Positions 17,870 to 27,036 of a stretch of DNA of 64,000 nt are shown one piece after another; position 1 is the stretch's first letter; each line of letters opens with the position of its first letter. A program made the position numbers and the translations under genes. The stretch is from Ilyomonas limi. Its GTDB lineage: Bacteria > Bacteroidota > Bacteroidia > Chitinophagales > Chitinophagaceae. A model generated the notes under the pieces. That model was given only the letters and a program-made list of their open reading frames with translations. It was not told the origin of the DNA and ran no database searches. The stretch covers positions 1 through 64,000 of the forward strand of contig NZ_SZQL01000008.1 of the NCBI RefSeq assembly GCF_005233845.1, written 5' to 3'.

Positions 17870-19021
17870 TTATAATGATTGAATAACTTTTATAAAACTT
17901 TTTCCATAACTATCCCAACCGCCCAAGGATTGCACTTTTTTAATGGCAGCTTCTGACATTTTTATTCGTAGCAATCTATCATTAGCCAGCAATTGCAACT
18001 TTTCAGCGATAGCTTCGACAGAACGGATAGGAACAATAAAACCTTCAACTCCATCTGTAAACAAATCTTCACCACCAGTGTGATTGGTTGCTATCACAGG
18101 ACAGCCACATGCCAAAGCTTCGCCTTGCACCATTGCTAATCCTTCCTGAACGCTCGAGAGAATAAACACATGAGCAGAACTGTAGATTTTAGGCAGTTCG
18201 TGATTGGCAACCGTACCCTTAAATATAACGTTAGTTAGATTGTCTGAATGTAATAATCCTTTTACCTCTGAAGTTACATGACCTATAACAACAAACTCTT
18301 TTTTAGGATGCCTTACTTTCTGGAAAGCCCTTAAAGCATACATAAAACCCTTTTGAATACTTACCGCGCCTACCCAAAGTACTCTAAAGATATCTTTTGA
18401 AGGCTCAGCAACTTTTTTAAACCGCTCTAGTCTTGCACCATAAATTACTTTGCAAATTTTATTGGCACTTACACCCATTTCTATAAAAGACTTTCTGGCA
18501 AATTCAGAAGGCACTGTTATAATATCAGATGCTTCATACTCCGTCTCCTCCTTATTAATAACTCTCGGGTCAATTGGTTGATATTGTAAACCCCATTTCT
18601 CATGCTCTTCTTTTAGAATCTCATCCTGGAAACGAATATGGGCAGAACCTCGATCACATATGTAATACCCTCCAATCTTTTTAGCTTTAATTCCGGCGTG
18701 TAAACCACAGCCAGAGAGGGCCATTAAAATGGTAGGTGTATTTATGTGTTTAGATACATGGCTGTCTAACGTTTGGTTGGAAAGCCAAGCCCATTGATGT
18801 TTTAGCCAATGCCACTGTGTTATTCCAAAACGGGCACCGGCCATATAGGGTGTATGCAACCAGGGATAGGTCTTAATTTTCTTTTGATCTATTCCTGTCT
18901 CATCGCGTAAGTTGTATTTTCTATAACCGGTCCAGATACTGTCAAGAAGCTGATGCCGTTCCAGCTGTCGTGCTAAATGAAAATGATGGAAGCGCCCTAT
19001 TGAGATTTGCGTAACGTTCAT
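17870..19021 (-). CDS. Family 4 glycosyltransferase
   Basis: The 383-residue GT-B protein begins MNVTQISIGRFHHFHLARQL and carries DIITVPSEFARKSFIEMG, VLWVGAVSIQKGFMYAL at the donor-domain start, and the E-x7-E motif in SVQEGLAMVQGEALACGC. It lies 13 bases after the Wzx-type flippase gene and 52 bases before the Wzy-like gene, so it is embedded in the operon. The role is transfer of one sugar during repeat-unit assembly at the inner face of the membrane. The sugar is unknown. Confidence 0.88.
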   Translation of the reverse strand: MNVTQISIGRFHHFHLARQLERHQLLDSIWTGYRKYNLRDETGIDQKKIKTYPWLHTPYMAGARFGITQWHWLKHQWAWLSNQTLDSHVSKHINTPTILMALSGCGLHAGIKAKKIGGYYICDRGSAHIRFQDEILKEEHEKWGLQYQPIDPRVINKEETEYEASDIITVPSEFARKSFIEMGVSANKICKVIYGARLERFKKVAEPSKDIFRVLWVGAVSIQKGFMYALRAFQKVRHPKKEFVVIGHVTSEVKGLLHSDNLTNVIFKGTVANHELPKIYSSAHVFILSSVQEGLAMVQGEALACGCPVIATNHTGGEDLFTDGVEGFIVPIRSVEAIAEKLQLLANDRLLRIKMSEAAIKKVQSLGGWDSYGKSFIKVIQSL

Positions 19022-19034
19022 ACAATAATTAGTT

Positions 19035-20579
19035 TTAGTGCACTGCTAACTTTAGCTTTTTTAAAAAAAACAATCTTGCTGATATAGATGCTACCTTGTC
19101 CTTCGCAATACGTGGCATGTTTTTCCAATAACGTCTTACATTCCAGAATAAAGTAACCACCGTTAGTATCAATACGACATATTTTATTGCAGGTAGGTAT
19201 ATCATAAGGAGCATCCCACTGGCTGATACCCAAACAGAAATACTTGCTATTTTCGCCGGTTCTGATGGCCAATAGAGTGAATTTTGCTCCAACCACTTTT
19301 TAGCATACTTCCTAAATCCTGCTGCTGCTATAATTTCAGCTATCAAAAGTCCTATGCCTGCTCCGAGCATGTTTAACAGTGGAACTAATATTAGTAAACT
19401 ACATAGCACAGTAAGAGAAGAGGCTATAGATACAATCATCTGCGATTTCAATAAGTTATTACCTACAACGACTGCTATGGCTGGTTGCGCTAAAGCATAT
19501 ACCAAAACACCGAGTGACAATGACGCAAATAAGAGTGGATTGAAGTCAATTTGCCCCTTTGTCCATATAGTAAATAAGGGGGGTGCAATAGCTTGCAGCA
19601 GCACAACGGCAGGAGCAAGACCTCCTACAAGCACTAACCATACGGTGCCGAATGCTGCCTCTGTTTTTTGTTGCGCTTTCTGGTTTAGAAATCGCATTAG
19701 TTCAGGCATTAACGGATTTGTTATAGTTGTCAATCCTTGCAGTGCAACATTGGCGCCGGTTCGCATAGTAGCAAAGCTGGCCAATCCTGCAGCGCCTGAT
19801 AAAGGAGCTAAAATGAGCCGAACGCCTTGTTGCCTAAAGTTTTCTAAAAAGTACCTGCCCGATAAGGCTAAAGATTTAATATAATTCTGCATACCTATTT
19901 TTAATCGTCCTTTGGTATTAGGTATGCATTCCTTTTTAAGTAATTTGTAGATATCAAAATATTGCGGCACTGTTATTATAATCATTCCCATAGTAGCCCA
20001 AATACCTGCAGTAAGCAAACTGGCACCGTTAATGACTGCGAGAACCGGAGCTACAGATGCTACAGTAGAAACTGCAACATTCCACCAACTAAGCCGCGGA
20101 AAGTATCCGAATGCCGACAAAGCTCTGAAAAAGAGTCCGGTAATATTATAGCAAAAGAACCAGCTTATGCATTGCATTACTAGCACATATCCAGCCTGTG
20201 TCCATAACTCCTGACTTTCACTTTTTCCTTCGTTTAAAAACGAGATTAAAATAGGAGAGAGTGAAAATGCTGTAATTACAAGCATCTCAATAATTCCTGC
20301 TATTAAAATCACCAGTAGCCCAGACCATAAATAATCTCCCGTTTCTTTTCTATTGTTTGTTCCTATTTTCAGAAATTCATATTCTAAATAATCCAAAAAT
20401 CCCCTATCTAACGTCGTCAATATATTTACTAATGCCTGAATAGCTATCCAGACGCCATATAACTCCACCGACCAGTGTGACAAATACACAGGCACCAATG
20501 CTAACTGCGTTACCATTGTTACTGCTATTCTCACCCAGGAAGCTGCACTGCCAGATATCAATCTCTTAACTGTTGACAT
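19035..20579 (-). CDS. Wzx-type oligosaccharide flippase
   Basis: A 514-residue polytopic membrane protein with about 12-14 hydrophobic helices, starting MSTVKRLISGSAASWVRIAV and including QALVNILTTLDRGFLDYLE, the N-terminal pattern of the polysaccharide transport/MOP superfamily. Wzx proteins move the undecaprenyl-linked repeat from the cytoplasmic to the periplasmic face. It follows the Wzc-type kinase gene after a gap of 317 bases and is joined closely to the glycosyltransferase genes that follow. The last helix ends in a basic tail. The MOP family also includes other lipid flippases, but the location makes Wzx the best call. Confidence 0.85.
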   Translation of the reverse strand: MSTVKRLISGSAASWVRIAVTMVTQLALVPVYLSHWSVELYGVWIAIQALVNILTTLDRGFLDYLEYEFLKIGTNNRKETGDYLWSGLLVILIAGIIEMLVITAFSLSPILISFLNEGKSESQELWTQAGYVLVMQCISWFFCYNITGLFFRALSAFGYFPRLSWWNVAVSTVASVAPVLAVINGASLLTAGIWATMGMIIITVPQYFDIYKLLKKECIPNTKGRLKIGMQNYIKSLALSGRYFLENFRQQGVRLILAPLSGAAGLASFATMRTGANVALQGLTTITNPLMPELMRFLNQKAQQKTEAAFGTVWLVLVGGLAPAVVLLQAIAPPLFTIWTKGQIDFNPLLFASLSLGVLVYALAQPAIAVVVGNNLLKSQMIVSIASSLTVLCSLLILVPLLNMLGAGIGLLIAEIIAAAGFRKYAKKWLEQNSLYWPSEPAKIASISVWVSASGMLLMIYLPAIKYVVLILTVVTLFWNVRRYWKNMPRIAKDKVASISARLFFLKKLKLAVH

Positions 20580-20896
20580 TACTTATATTGATCATTTACT
20601 TCTTAGTTCCAAATATTATTAAATACTACTTGTAGTATTCGATCCAGTTATTTATTAACTAATAATGCCATTCTTTATGTAGTCCTTGTAAAGTGTCTCT
20701 CAATAAAGAAACTGACTAAATATGCAAATAATGTGATCGCTAAATATAAACCCATACATACAAAGAGTTTGAGGTAACTAATCATGCGATAAATTCAAAA
20801 TGATTGCATTTACTAAATCCAGGATACTCTAACTCGCAAGTTTTAGTAAGAATCCTTCGGGGTTTATAATATAAAATAATATCTGCACACAATCAC
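20580..20896. other. Intergenic spacer between wzc-like and wzx-like genes
   Basis: This 317-base AT-rich gap contains no credible coding frame. It is long for an operon interior, so an internal promoter for the flippase and glycosyltransferases is plausible, but no clear promoter or terminator could be picked out. Confidence 0.4.
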
Positions 20897-23260
20897 CTAT
20901 TTGCCTTTAACTGCCAATTGAAAAACCTTCTTCTTTCCCTTCACTTCCGACGAATACTCATATCCGTAACCATATCTATATCCATAGCCATATCTGTCGG
21001 ATGTCTTCAAACGAACATCATTAAAAACAACATACGGAGATGGCAACTTTGAATCAACAAGTGATTCGTTTAAAATGTGTAAACTGTTTATCCGCGTAAC
21101 ATTCTGCCGCACTATGTACATGGAAACATCGGCATATTTTCCAAGAATGACTGCATCAGTAACAGCACCTATGGGCGCAGTATCTATCAGAATAACATCA
21201 AAATTGTTTTTAAGCTCTGCCATTATTTCGTCCATGCGACCCGATAGTAACAGCTCTGCCGGATTTGGAGGAATAGGCCCGCTTGGCAGCAAATACATGG
21301 TATTGTGCTGCACAGCAATGGGCACCAATAATTCTGATACCGGCTTGTCGGAAGTAATCAAATTAGTAAAGCCTTCAGCGGAGGATAAATTCAACATTTT
21401 GCTCAGCTTAGGCTTTCGCAGGTCCATTTCCATAATCAGCACTTTTTTACCCGCAATAGCATATATCTGACCCAGGTTGGCTACGATAAAAGATTTCCCT
21501 TCACCACTTACACTGGAAGTAAACAGCACGGTAGAAGTTTTTTTACCGGGATTAGTAAATTCCAAATTGGTACGGAATACTCTGAACTGTTCTGCAATGA
21601 GCGACCTGCCTTCCTCTTGCAAAGAGATAAAACCTGAAGACTTGCTATGCCCGATTTCTGCAATCACCGTAACCGGACTTACAGCAGCTACATCATCTCT
21701 ATTCTGAATTTTGTTGTTTACATAAGACTTCAATATAATAAAGCCGGTTGGCAACGCAAGACCAATTAAAACACCTAATAAAAGGGTAGTTGATTTTTGC
21801 GGAAAATAAGGTAATACATCCGCCCTGGCAGATTGAATAATAGTGGCATTGGATACATTCGAAGCTTTAGCAATAGCAGTTTCTTCCTTCTTTTGCAACA
21901 AGAAAGAATACAACGCCTGCTTCACATCCTGCTGCCTTGAGATATCGAGAAATTGCCGTTCTTTCTGCGGTACACTGCTGATTAAATTGTCTACCTGGCT
22001 GTTTTGTACCTTTAATTGTTTATTGGCAATGAGTAAGGATTCCTGCTGGTTTTGCAGGCTTTTAAGCATATCCAACCGTAAATTCTGAATTTGGGTATCC
22101 AGATTTGCAATAACAGGATTGGTCTCTTTTACAGAAAGCAGTAGTCGGTCGCGCTGTATTTGCAAGGTGTTATACTTATCTACCAATGCAAGAAAAGTAG
22201 GATCGTTGGATATTAAAGAAGGTACCGGGCGCCGGTTATTCGTCTCCTGTTTAATATAGTCAATCATGGTTTGTACCACTTGCATCTTTACCTGTAAGTC
22301 GTTTCCCTGTTGAAGATAAGCACTGCTGTTCTGTATTAATTGTTGCGACTGTGCCGAGAAATCAGCTATTCTGTTCCTCTGTTTAAATTGTTGTATATCC
22401 GTTTCAATACCACTCAAATCGGTACCTACCAAGGCAATTCTGTTGTTGATAAACTGCAATGTGCTGTCAGAAATCTTATTCTTTTCATTCAAATCCCGCT
22501 GGATATAAGCATTCATCACATTGCTCAGCACTTCTACTCCTTTGTCGGGGATGTTGGTGTTATAGCTTAAGTTGATAACAGTAGCTTTAACATCCATAAG
22601 TTTGGCAGAAAGATTACTGGCTAAACCTGCTGTAGTGTAATCAGGATTATTGATGGATACAATATAAGTATCACTATAATTGAAAGGGTTTGCAGTACGC
22701 GTAAGGAAATAAACTTTTTTACCAATGCGCAGCGAATCATTAAAATGTCCGGCTACCGTACTGTCGCCAAAATGGAGAATAAACCCGTTATCTTTTTGAA
22801 AATTAATGGTAAAAGAAGATGGATTGAAGGTATTATCAACTGACCGGTAATACACATTAACAGGACTGGAGTTATACAGTTCTACTTCCCTTACATTCCC
22901 TTTATGGTAATAAGAGATATTTAAGCTCATCTCATCTACTACCTTCTTGTACAAATCTAACGTTTGCAAAATAGCCAGTTCATTGTACACGTTGCTTTTC
23001 ATATTAAAAAGCGAGCTGAAAGCCATTCCATCGGCACTTCCGGCCAAGCCCTGCGTAGCACCGTTTTTATCGTCTTTTATCAGCACTTGTGCATTTACCC
23101 GGTACATAGGCGTAGCATAATGTACTTTAAGCCAGGCCACCGCTACGGCGATGGAAATGCATATAACAAACAAGTACCAATAATCAATAACTTGCCCGAT
23201 AAACTTTTTACTGTTAAAAGAGGTTTCGCGTTGGTCTTCTGTATAAGATTGCTGATCCAT
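20897..23260 (-). CDS. Polysaccharide co-polymerase / tyrosine autokinase (Wzc type)
   Basis: A 787-residue fused Wzz and BY-kinase protein. It has TM1 at about 27-44, a large periplasmic region with coiled coil (about 260-450), TM2 at about 492-512 and a cytoplasmic kinase domain. The kinase shows Walker A SSVSGEGKS near 582-590, Walker A' VLIMEMDLRKPK near 607-618 and Walker B VILIDTAP near 689-696. The tail YGYGYRYGYGYEY at about 757-769 is the Tyr cluster that is autophosphorylated. The protein controls chain length and export together with the Wza-type protein, whose gene ends 7 bases upstream. All key kinase elements are present. Confidence 0.93.
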   Translation of the reverse strand: MDQQSYTEDQRETSFNSKKFIGQVIDYWYLFVICISIAVAVAWLKVHYATPMYRVNAQVLIKDDKNGATQGLAGSADGMAFSSLFNMKSNVYNELAILQTLDLYKKVVDEMSLNISYYHKGNVREVELYNSSPVNVYYRSVDNTFNPSSFTINFQKDNGFILHFGDSTVAGHFNDSLRIGKKVYFLTRTANPFNYSDTYIVSINNPDYTTAGLASNLSAKLMDVKATVINLSYNTNIPDKGVEVLSNVMNAYIQRDLNEKNKISDSTLQFINNRIALVGTDLSGIETDIQQFKQRNRIADFSAQSQQLIQNSSAYLQQGNDLQVKMQVVQTMIDYIKQETNNRRPVPSLISNDPTFLALVDKYNTLQIQRDRLLLSVKETNPVIANLDTQIQNLRLDMLKSLQNQQESLLIANKQLKVQNSQVDNLISSVPQKERQFLDISRQQDVKQALYSFLLQKKEETAIAKASNVSNATIIQSARADVLPYFPQKSTTLLLGVLIGLALPTGFIILKSYVNNKIQNRDDVAAVSPVTVIAEIGHSKSSGFISLQEEGRSLIAEQFRVFRTNLEFTNPGKKTSTVLFTSSVSGEGKSFIVANLGQIYAIAGKKVLIMEMDLRKPKLSKMLNLSSAEGFTNLITSDKPVSELLVPIAVQHNTMYLLPSGPIPPNPAELLLSGRMDEIMAELKNNFDVILIDTAPIGAVTDAVILGKYADVSMYIVRQNVTRINSLHILNESLVDSKLPSPYVVFNDVRLKTSDRYGYGYRYGYGYEYSSEVKGKKKVFQLAVKGK

Positions 23261-23267
23261 TTACTCA

Positions 23268-24107
23268 CTAAAAATTAATGCGTGAAACAATAATGACTGC
23301 GAATGAAAGCACGGAGGTTAAAATTGTTATGTTTCTTGTTCTCACTGCATCTACACTCGCGATTTTGTATTTACTTGGCTCTACGTAAATAATATCGTTT
23401 GGTTTTAAGTAGAAATAAGGCGAGCTAACAATGCCTTTAGAGTTAAGGTTAAGTCTTACCATTTCCCGGTTATCAGTGGAAGAACTATCTCTAAGCAGCA
23501 GCACATTTTCTCTTTTGCCAAAAATGGTAAGGTCGCCAGCCATGCCCAACGCATCAAAAATGGTTACCTTTTCATTCGGCATTACATAAGAAGACGGGCG
23601 GGCTACTTCGCCCAATACGGTAATTTTAAAATTGGCATACCGCACATTTACTACGGGGTTATTAAAATATTTATCCACTTCTGCCCTTATCTTATCCTGT
23701 GCCTGCGCAGTAGTCAGACCACCAACCTTTACTTTACCTACAAAAGACAGTTCTACATAGCCGTCCTTATCTACCAGATAGCCGTTGATTGCCTGCTGTC
23801 CCAATCCGCCAATGCCTACTGTTGTAGCACTAACCGGTACTGCAGCCGTTACACCATTTACCGTATTGGCACTGTTCAGCAGGGCAGACACATTATTGTC
23901 TATGGTTTGTATGGTAATAGTCAGCACATCATCGGGTTGTATCACGGGGTTTTTAAAAGGCATTGTTTTGGCTAAAGTAGGACGTGCGGTATCCGGCAAA
24001 TCGTGAAAATAGGGCACGCTCCTGTAAGTAGTACAGGAAGATAAAGATAAAATACATATAGCCGGCAGTAGCAGCAAACCAAGGGCTCGTACAAATAAAC
24101 TAGGCAT
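23268..24107 (-). CDS. Polysaccharide export outer-membrane protein (Wza type)
   Basis: The 279-residue lipoprotein has a signal ending LSLSSC with the lipid-bearing Cys at 25. The Poly_export domain follows (IQPDDVLTITIQTIDNNVSAL; YLVDKDGYVELSFVGKVKVGG), then an SLBB segment (ITVLGEVARPSSYVMPNEKV; IFDALGMAGDLTIFGKRENV) and a C-terminal membrane segment. Such proteins form the outer-membrane channel for exopolysaccharide. The ATG at 24107 is followed directly by the signal peptide. It is 7 bases upstream of the Wzc-type gene and 227 bases downstream of the exosortase gene, all on the minus strand. Confidence 0.92.
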   Translation of the reverse strand: MPSLFVRALGLLLLPAICILSLSSCTTYRSVPYFHDLPDTARPTLAKTMPFKNPVIQPDDVLTITIQTIDNNVSALLNSANTVNGVTAAVPVSATTVGIGGLGQQAINGYLVDKDGYVELSFVGKVKVGGLTTAQAQDKIRAEVDKYFNNPVVNVRYANFKITVLGEVARPSSYVMPNEKVTIFDALGMAGDLTIFGKRENVLLLRDSSSTDNREMVRLNLNSKGIVSSPYFYLKPNDIIYVEPSKYKIASVDAVRTRNITILTSVLSFAVIIVSRINF

Positions 24108-24334
24108 CAGTTATGTTTTCAATTGGGTAATTAAATGTATTCGATAAACGAGGCGTGATATTATTTCAAATACAATGAGTAACTTAAAATGTAATGAAAA
24201 TTAATTGGATTTTATGTTAACTATTAATATATAATGAATATTGTTATTTAATAATGTAAATGCTGCTATTTTTTATCTGCCTTCTTTATAGAAGGGTATT
24301 TTAAATTTATATAAAAGCCAGCCCATCTCCGGTT

Positions 24335-24919
24335 TCAGGCAATAATCGCCTGCGTTTGCTGCTTGTTATTTGACCTGATAAAATAATACAGTAAAATAAA
24401 AACAACGATATACGCACAGATATTAAAACAGGTATGATGGTCAAATGGTAAAATGGATATATAATGGTTGTGGGTAGCTAAGCTTACCAAGGCAATACGC
24501 ATCATATTTAAAAGAACAATTGCAGCAACTCCCCCCGCCATCCATTTCATTTTATACCATGCCGCGGCAGTATGTGCAGTTACAAAAGCTATCCAAAATG
24601 CCATTATTTGCACACCCAGGCAAGAGTAGCCAATAGACACTCCGCCACCGCCGGTGGCAAATGAAAGCCGTGCAGGATAGGTATATTTAACAGCATAACC
24701 CAAAAGAGTAAGCAGCGCACCTGCCCCATGTGCCAGCAATGCGGCAAACCAGCTAACCACATCAAAATAATGCGCTAATACCGGGAAATAAATCTTTCCG
24801 CCCGGCACTGTTACTCCTATGTATGCATAGAAAGCAAAAGAGAGCAGCGCAAAAACGGCGAGGAACTGAATGGTATTGAAGTTTCCTTTACCAAAAATAT
24901 CGAGTGGCCTTATTGTCAA
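24335..24919 (-). CDS. Exosortase (XrtY-type archaeosortase/exosortase family)
   Basis: A 194-residue membrane protein with about six hydrophobic segments. The exosortase catalytic triad is visible: Cys100 in SIGYSCLGVQIMAFW, Arg141 in LLNMMRIALVSL and His161/His162 in PFDHHTCFN. It is a membrane transpeptidase-like protease that processes C-terminal sorting tails. Context (head of an EPS cluster with a Wzy-like gene and a PID-CTERM-like substrate) points to the exosortase Y group of Bacteroidota. No ATG is available: the frame opens with TTG at 24919, so a rare start codon is inferred. A TATTTTTG box lies just upstream (24946-24939) but lacks an obvious -33 element. Confidence 0.82.
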   Translation of the reverse strand: MTIRPLDIFGKGNFNTIQFLAVFALLSFAFYAYIGVTVPGGKIYFPVLAHYFDVVSWFAALLAHGAGALLTLLGYAVKYTYPARLSFATGGGGVSIGYSCLGVQIMAFWIAFVTAHTAAAWYKMKWMAGGVAAIVLLNMMRIALVSLATHNHYISILPFDHHTCFNICAYIVVFILLYYFIRSNNKQQTQAIIA

Positions 24920-25433
24920 CGAAATTGGATTTATGGTACAAAAATAAGCATACCCGTTAATGGCTGTCTTTAAAAAGCCTTTAAAATACTGGCATACAGG
25001 CGGCCAAAAGATTAAATATAGCTGTTAAACAGTTAATCTGTAAGCCTGCGACATCTTTAGCACCATAGTCGCAACAGCAAGGCTGGTTCGAGGCCCCGCG
25101 ATTCCGGCCGCATGGTGTAAAGCGTACTTCATTTTAAATTAAGTACATTGTTTATCAACCCTGCTTAGCATAAAGCACCCCATTCCGGATGCTGCAATAT
25201 CATCCAAAATGGGGTGGTACCGGCGGGTTCCCGCAGAAATCAGAAGATAATTTAGCCGGCTGTATAATTATTATATCATTTTCAAATTGAGTTCGGCAGA
25301 TTAATAAGATTATGCAACTGATTTATCTCTACCGGTTAACCGGACTATCTACCTCGAAATGGTATAAGTAACATACCTGCTCTCTAAACCATAGCTCGTA
25401 GTGTAATGCCTGCAACTTATACTAAACCCGGCA
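24920..25433. other. Intergenic region with hairpin and palindrome
   Basis: No gene is seen. CACCCCATT (25177-25185) pairs with AATGGGGTG (25208-25216) and the inner GGATG with CATCC, giving a long hairpin without a T tract. CCGGTTAACCGG (25332-25343) is a perfect 12-bp palindrome. These lie 90-260 bases past the SusD stop on its transcribed strand, so they may end or protect that transcript. Confidence 0.45.
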
Positions 25434-27020
25434 TTAATATCCCTGGTTTTGCTGTAATGCCGGATTGGCTGTGATAACAGTAAATGGTATCGGGAATAAT
25501 TCATAATGTTTATCAGGATCCTGTTCTTTTGCCCACCATGCGTCCTGAAACTTTCCAAAACGAATTAAATCTTCCCGGCGGAACATCTCATACGCAAATT
25601 CGCGACCACGCTCATTCAGTAGTTCATCCAGTGTTAAGGAAGCAGTGGTATATTTTTCTTTATCGAAATCGCTTGCAGAAAAATTTCTTTTTCTAACCTG
25701 GTTAACCAAATCAACAGCTTCCTGTGTAGCAGCGCCACCGTTTAACCGCATTAAACATTCTGCCTTCATGTACAAAATATCAGCATATCTGAAAACAACC
25801 ATATCGTTGTTCATATTTACAAATCCATTGACACCATAGTTGCCAAAATTCTGTTCAATCTCATATTTTATATTCATTACACCCTCGTTATCATTTGCAT
25901 CCATCAGATCACCAATTTCCGGTGTTATCACCATTTCCTCATCACTCCAGTTGTAAATGGGCTGCGTATCGCCGTTTTCATCCACATACGTTTGCGGACC
26001 AACTATCCATTGATTGATACGCGCGTCTTTTTTTGAATACAGGTTGTAGAAAGATGCTTCTGTACTGATTTTGCGCCAGCCATACCATACCGAATGATCT
26101 TCAGAATACCTGGCATTGATAATATTCTCATGAATGTTCTGTTCAATAAAATTGAAATTTTGTGCATTGTTTGCATCAAAAGGAACAACATAAATATTTT
26201 CATTGCTGTTTTCGTTATGCACACGAAAAGGATCATTCCAATGTGCATCCAGTTCGTACTTGTTGGAGCTGATAATATAATTACAAGCATCCAAACAATC
26301 CTGGTAATGGTCTTCACCTGTCACCGATTGTGCATTCAAATAGAGTTTGGCGAGTAATGCATATGCTGCTGTTTTAGTAAAATGCCCATACCAGTTGTCA
26401 TCGCCTTTTTCACTTAAAGCAGGAATACTTTCCTTAATTTCCTTTTCTATAAATTTAAATACATCTGCTGCTGTATTGTTGGTAGGATTGGCACCGCCCA
26501 CATGCTCAACAATTGGGATGTTGCCAAAGTCGCTCCATGCCCAATAATAATGTAGTGCCCGTACCATTCTTGCTTCGGCAATCATCTGCTCTTTGCTCAC
26601 CGGCAGGCTCATAGTACTTACATCTACATTCTGTATGTTATCAATAAAGTTGTTACAGTAGCCAATTGCCTGAAACATGTTCTGCCATTCTGCAAGTATC
26701 CATGCGTCCTGTGCAGCCCATGTATGCTTGTGCAGCCGTATCCATTGACCTTCCTGATCAATATAACCAAACAACACCGGTACACAAGCCTCATCGGTTG
26801 TAAATTCTGTTACCTGAAAATGCACCTGGTAAATATGTGTCTGCAAAAAGCTGTATGGCAATACATAAGCAGCTACCACCTGGTTGGCAGTCTGATAAAA
26901 ATTACCGGGCGTGTTTTCGCTATATACTTTCTCTGTTAATTTCTTTGTGCAATTATTAAAACACAAAATCACTGCAATAAGCAAGAGGAATATAGATGTA
27001 TGAGACAGTATCTTTTTCAT
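25434..27020 (-). CDS. SusD/RagB family outer-membrane nutrient-binding lipoprotein
   Basis: The 528-residue protein has a lipoprotein signal (LLLIAVILCFNNC, lipid Cys near 24). It carries the SusD pattern: EARMVRALHYYWAWSDFGNI in the TPR region, NTAADVFKFIEKEI, AKLYLNAQSVTG, and the C-terminal RYADILYMKAECLMRLNGGA and LLNERGREFAYEMFRREDLI. SusD proteins sit on the cell surface and hand glycans or peptides to their SusC partner. It starts 16 bases after the SusC gene. No glycoside hydrolase, sulfatase or peptidase gene adjoins the pair, so the substrate cannot be inferred. Confidence 0.93.
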   Translation of the reverse strand: MKKILSHTSIFLLLIAVILCFNNCTKKLTEKVYSENTPGNFYQTANQVVAAYVLPYSFLQTHIYQVHFQVTEFTTDEACVPVLFGYIDQEGQWIRLHKHTWAAQDAWILAEWQNMFQAIGYCNNFIDNIQNVDVSTMSLPVSKEQMIAEARMVRALHYYWAWSDFGNIPIVEHVGGANPTNNTAADVFKFIEKEIKESIPALSEKGDDNWYGHFTKTAAYALLAKLYLNAQSVTGEDHYQDCLDACNYIISSNKYELDAHWNDPFRVHNENSNENIYVVPFDANNAQNFNFIEQNIHENIINARYSEDHSVWYGWRKISTEASFYNLYSKKDARINQWIVGPQTYVDENGDTQPIYNWSDEEMVITPEIGDLMDANDNEGVMNIKYEIEQNFGNYGVNGFVNMNNDMVVFRYADILYMKAECLMRLNGGAATQEAVDLVNQVRKRNFSASDFDKEKYTTASLTLDELLNERGREFAYEMFRREDLIRFGKFQDAWWAKEQDPDKHYELFPIPFTVITANPALQQNQGY

Positions 27021-27036
27021 AGTATTCGTTTAAAAA

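Noticed and set aside
25090-25125. tRNA-like GGTTCGAGGCC segment
   Set aside because: It resembles a T-arm, but no matching acceptor stem, anticodon arm or CCA context could be formed around it.
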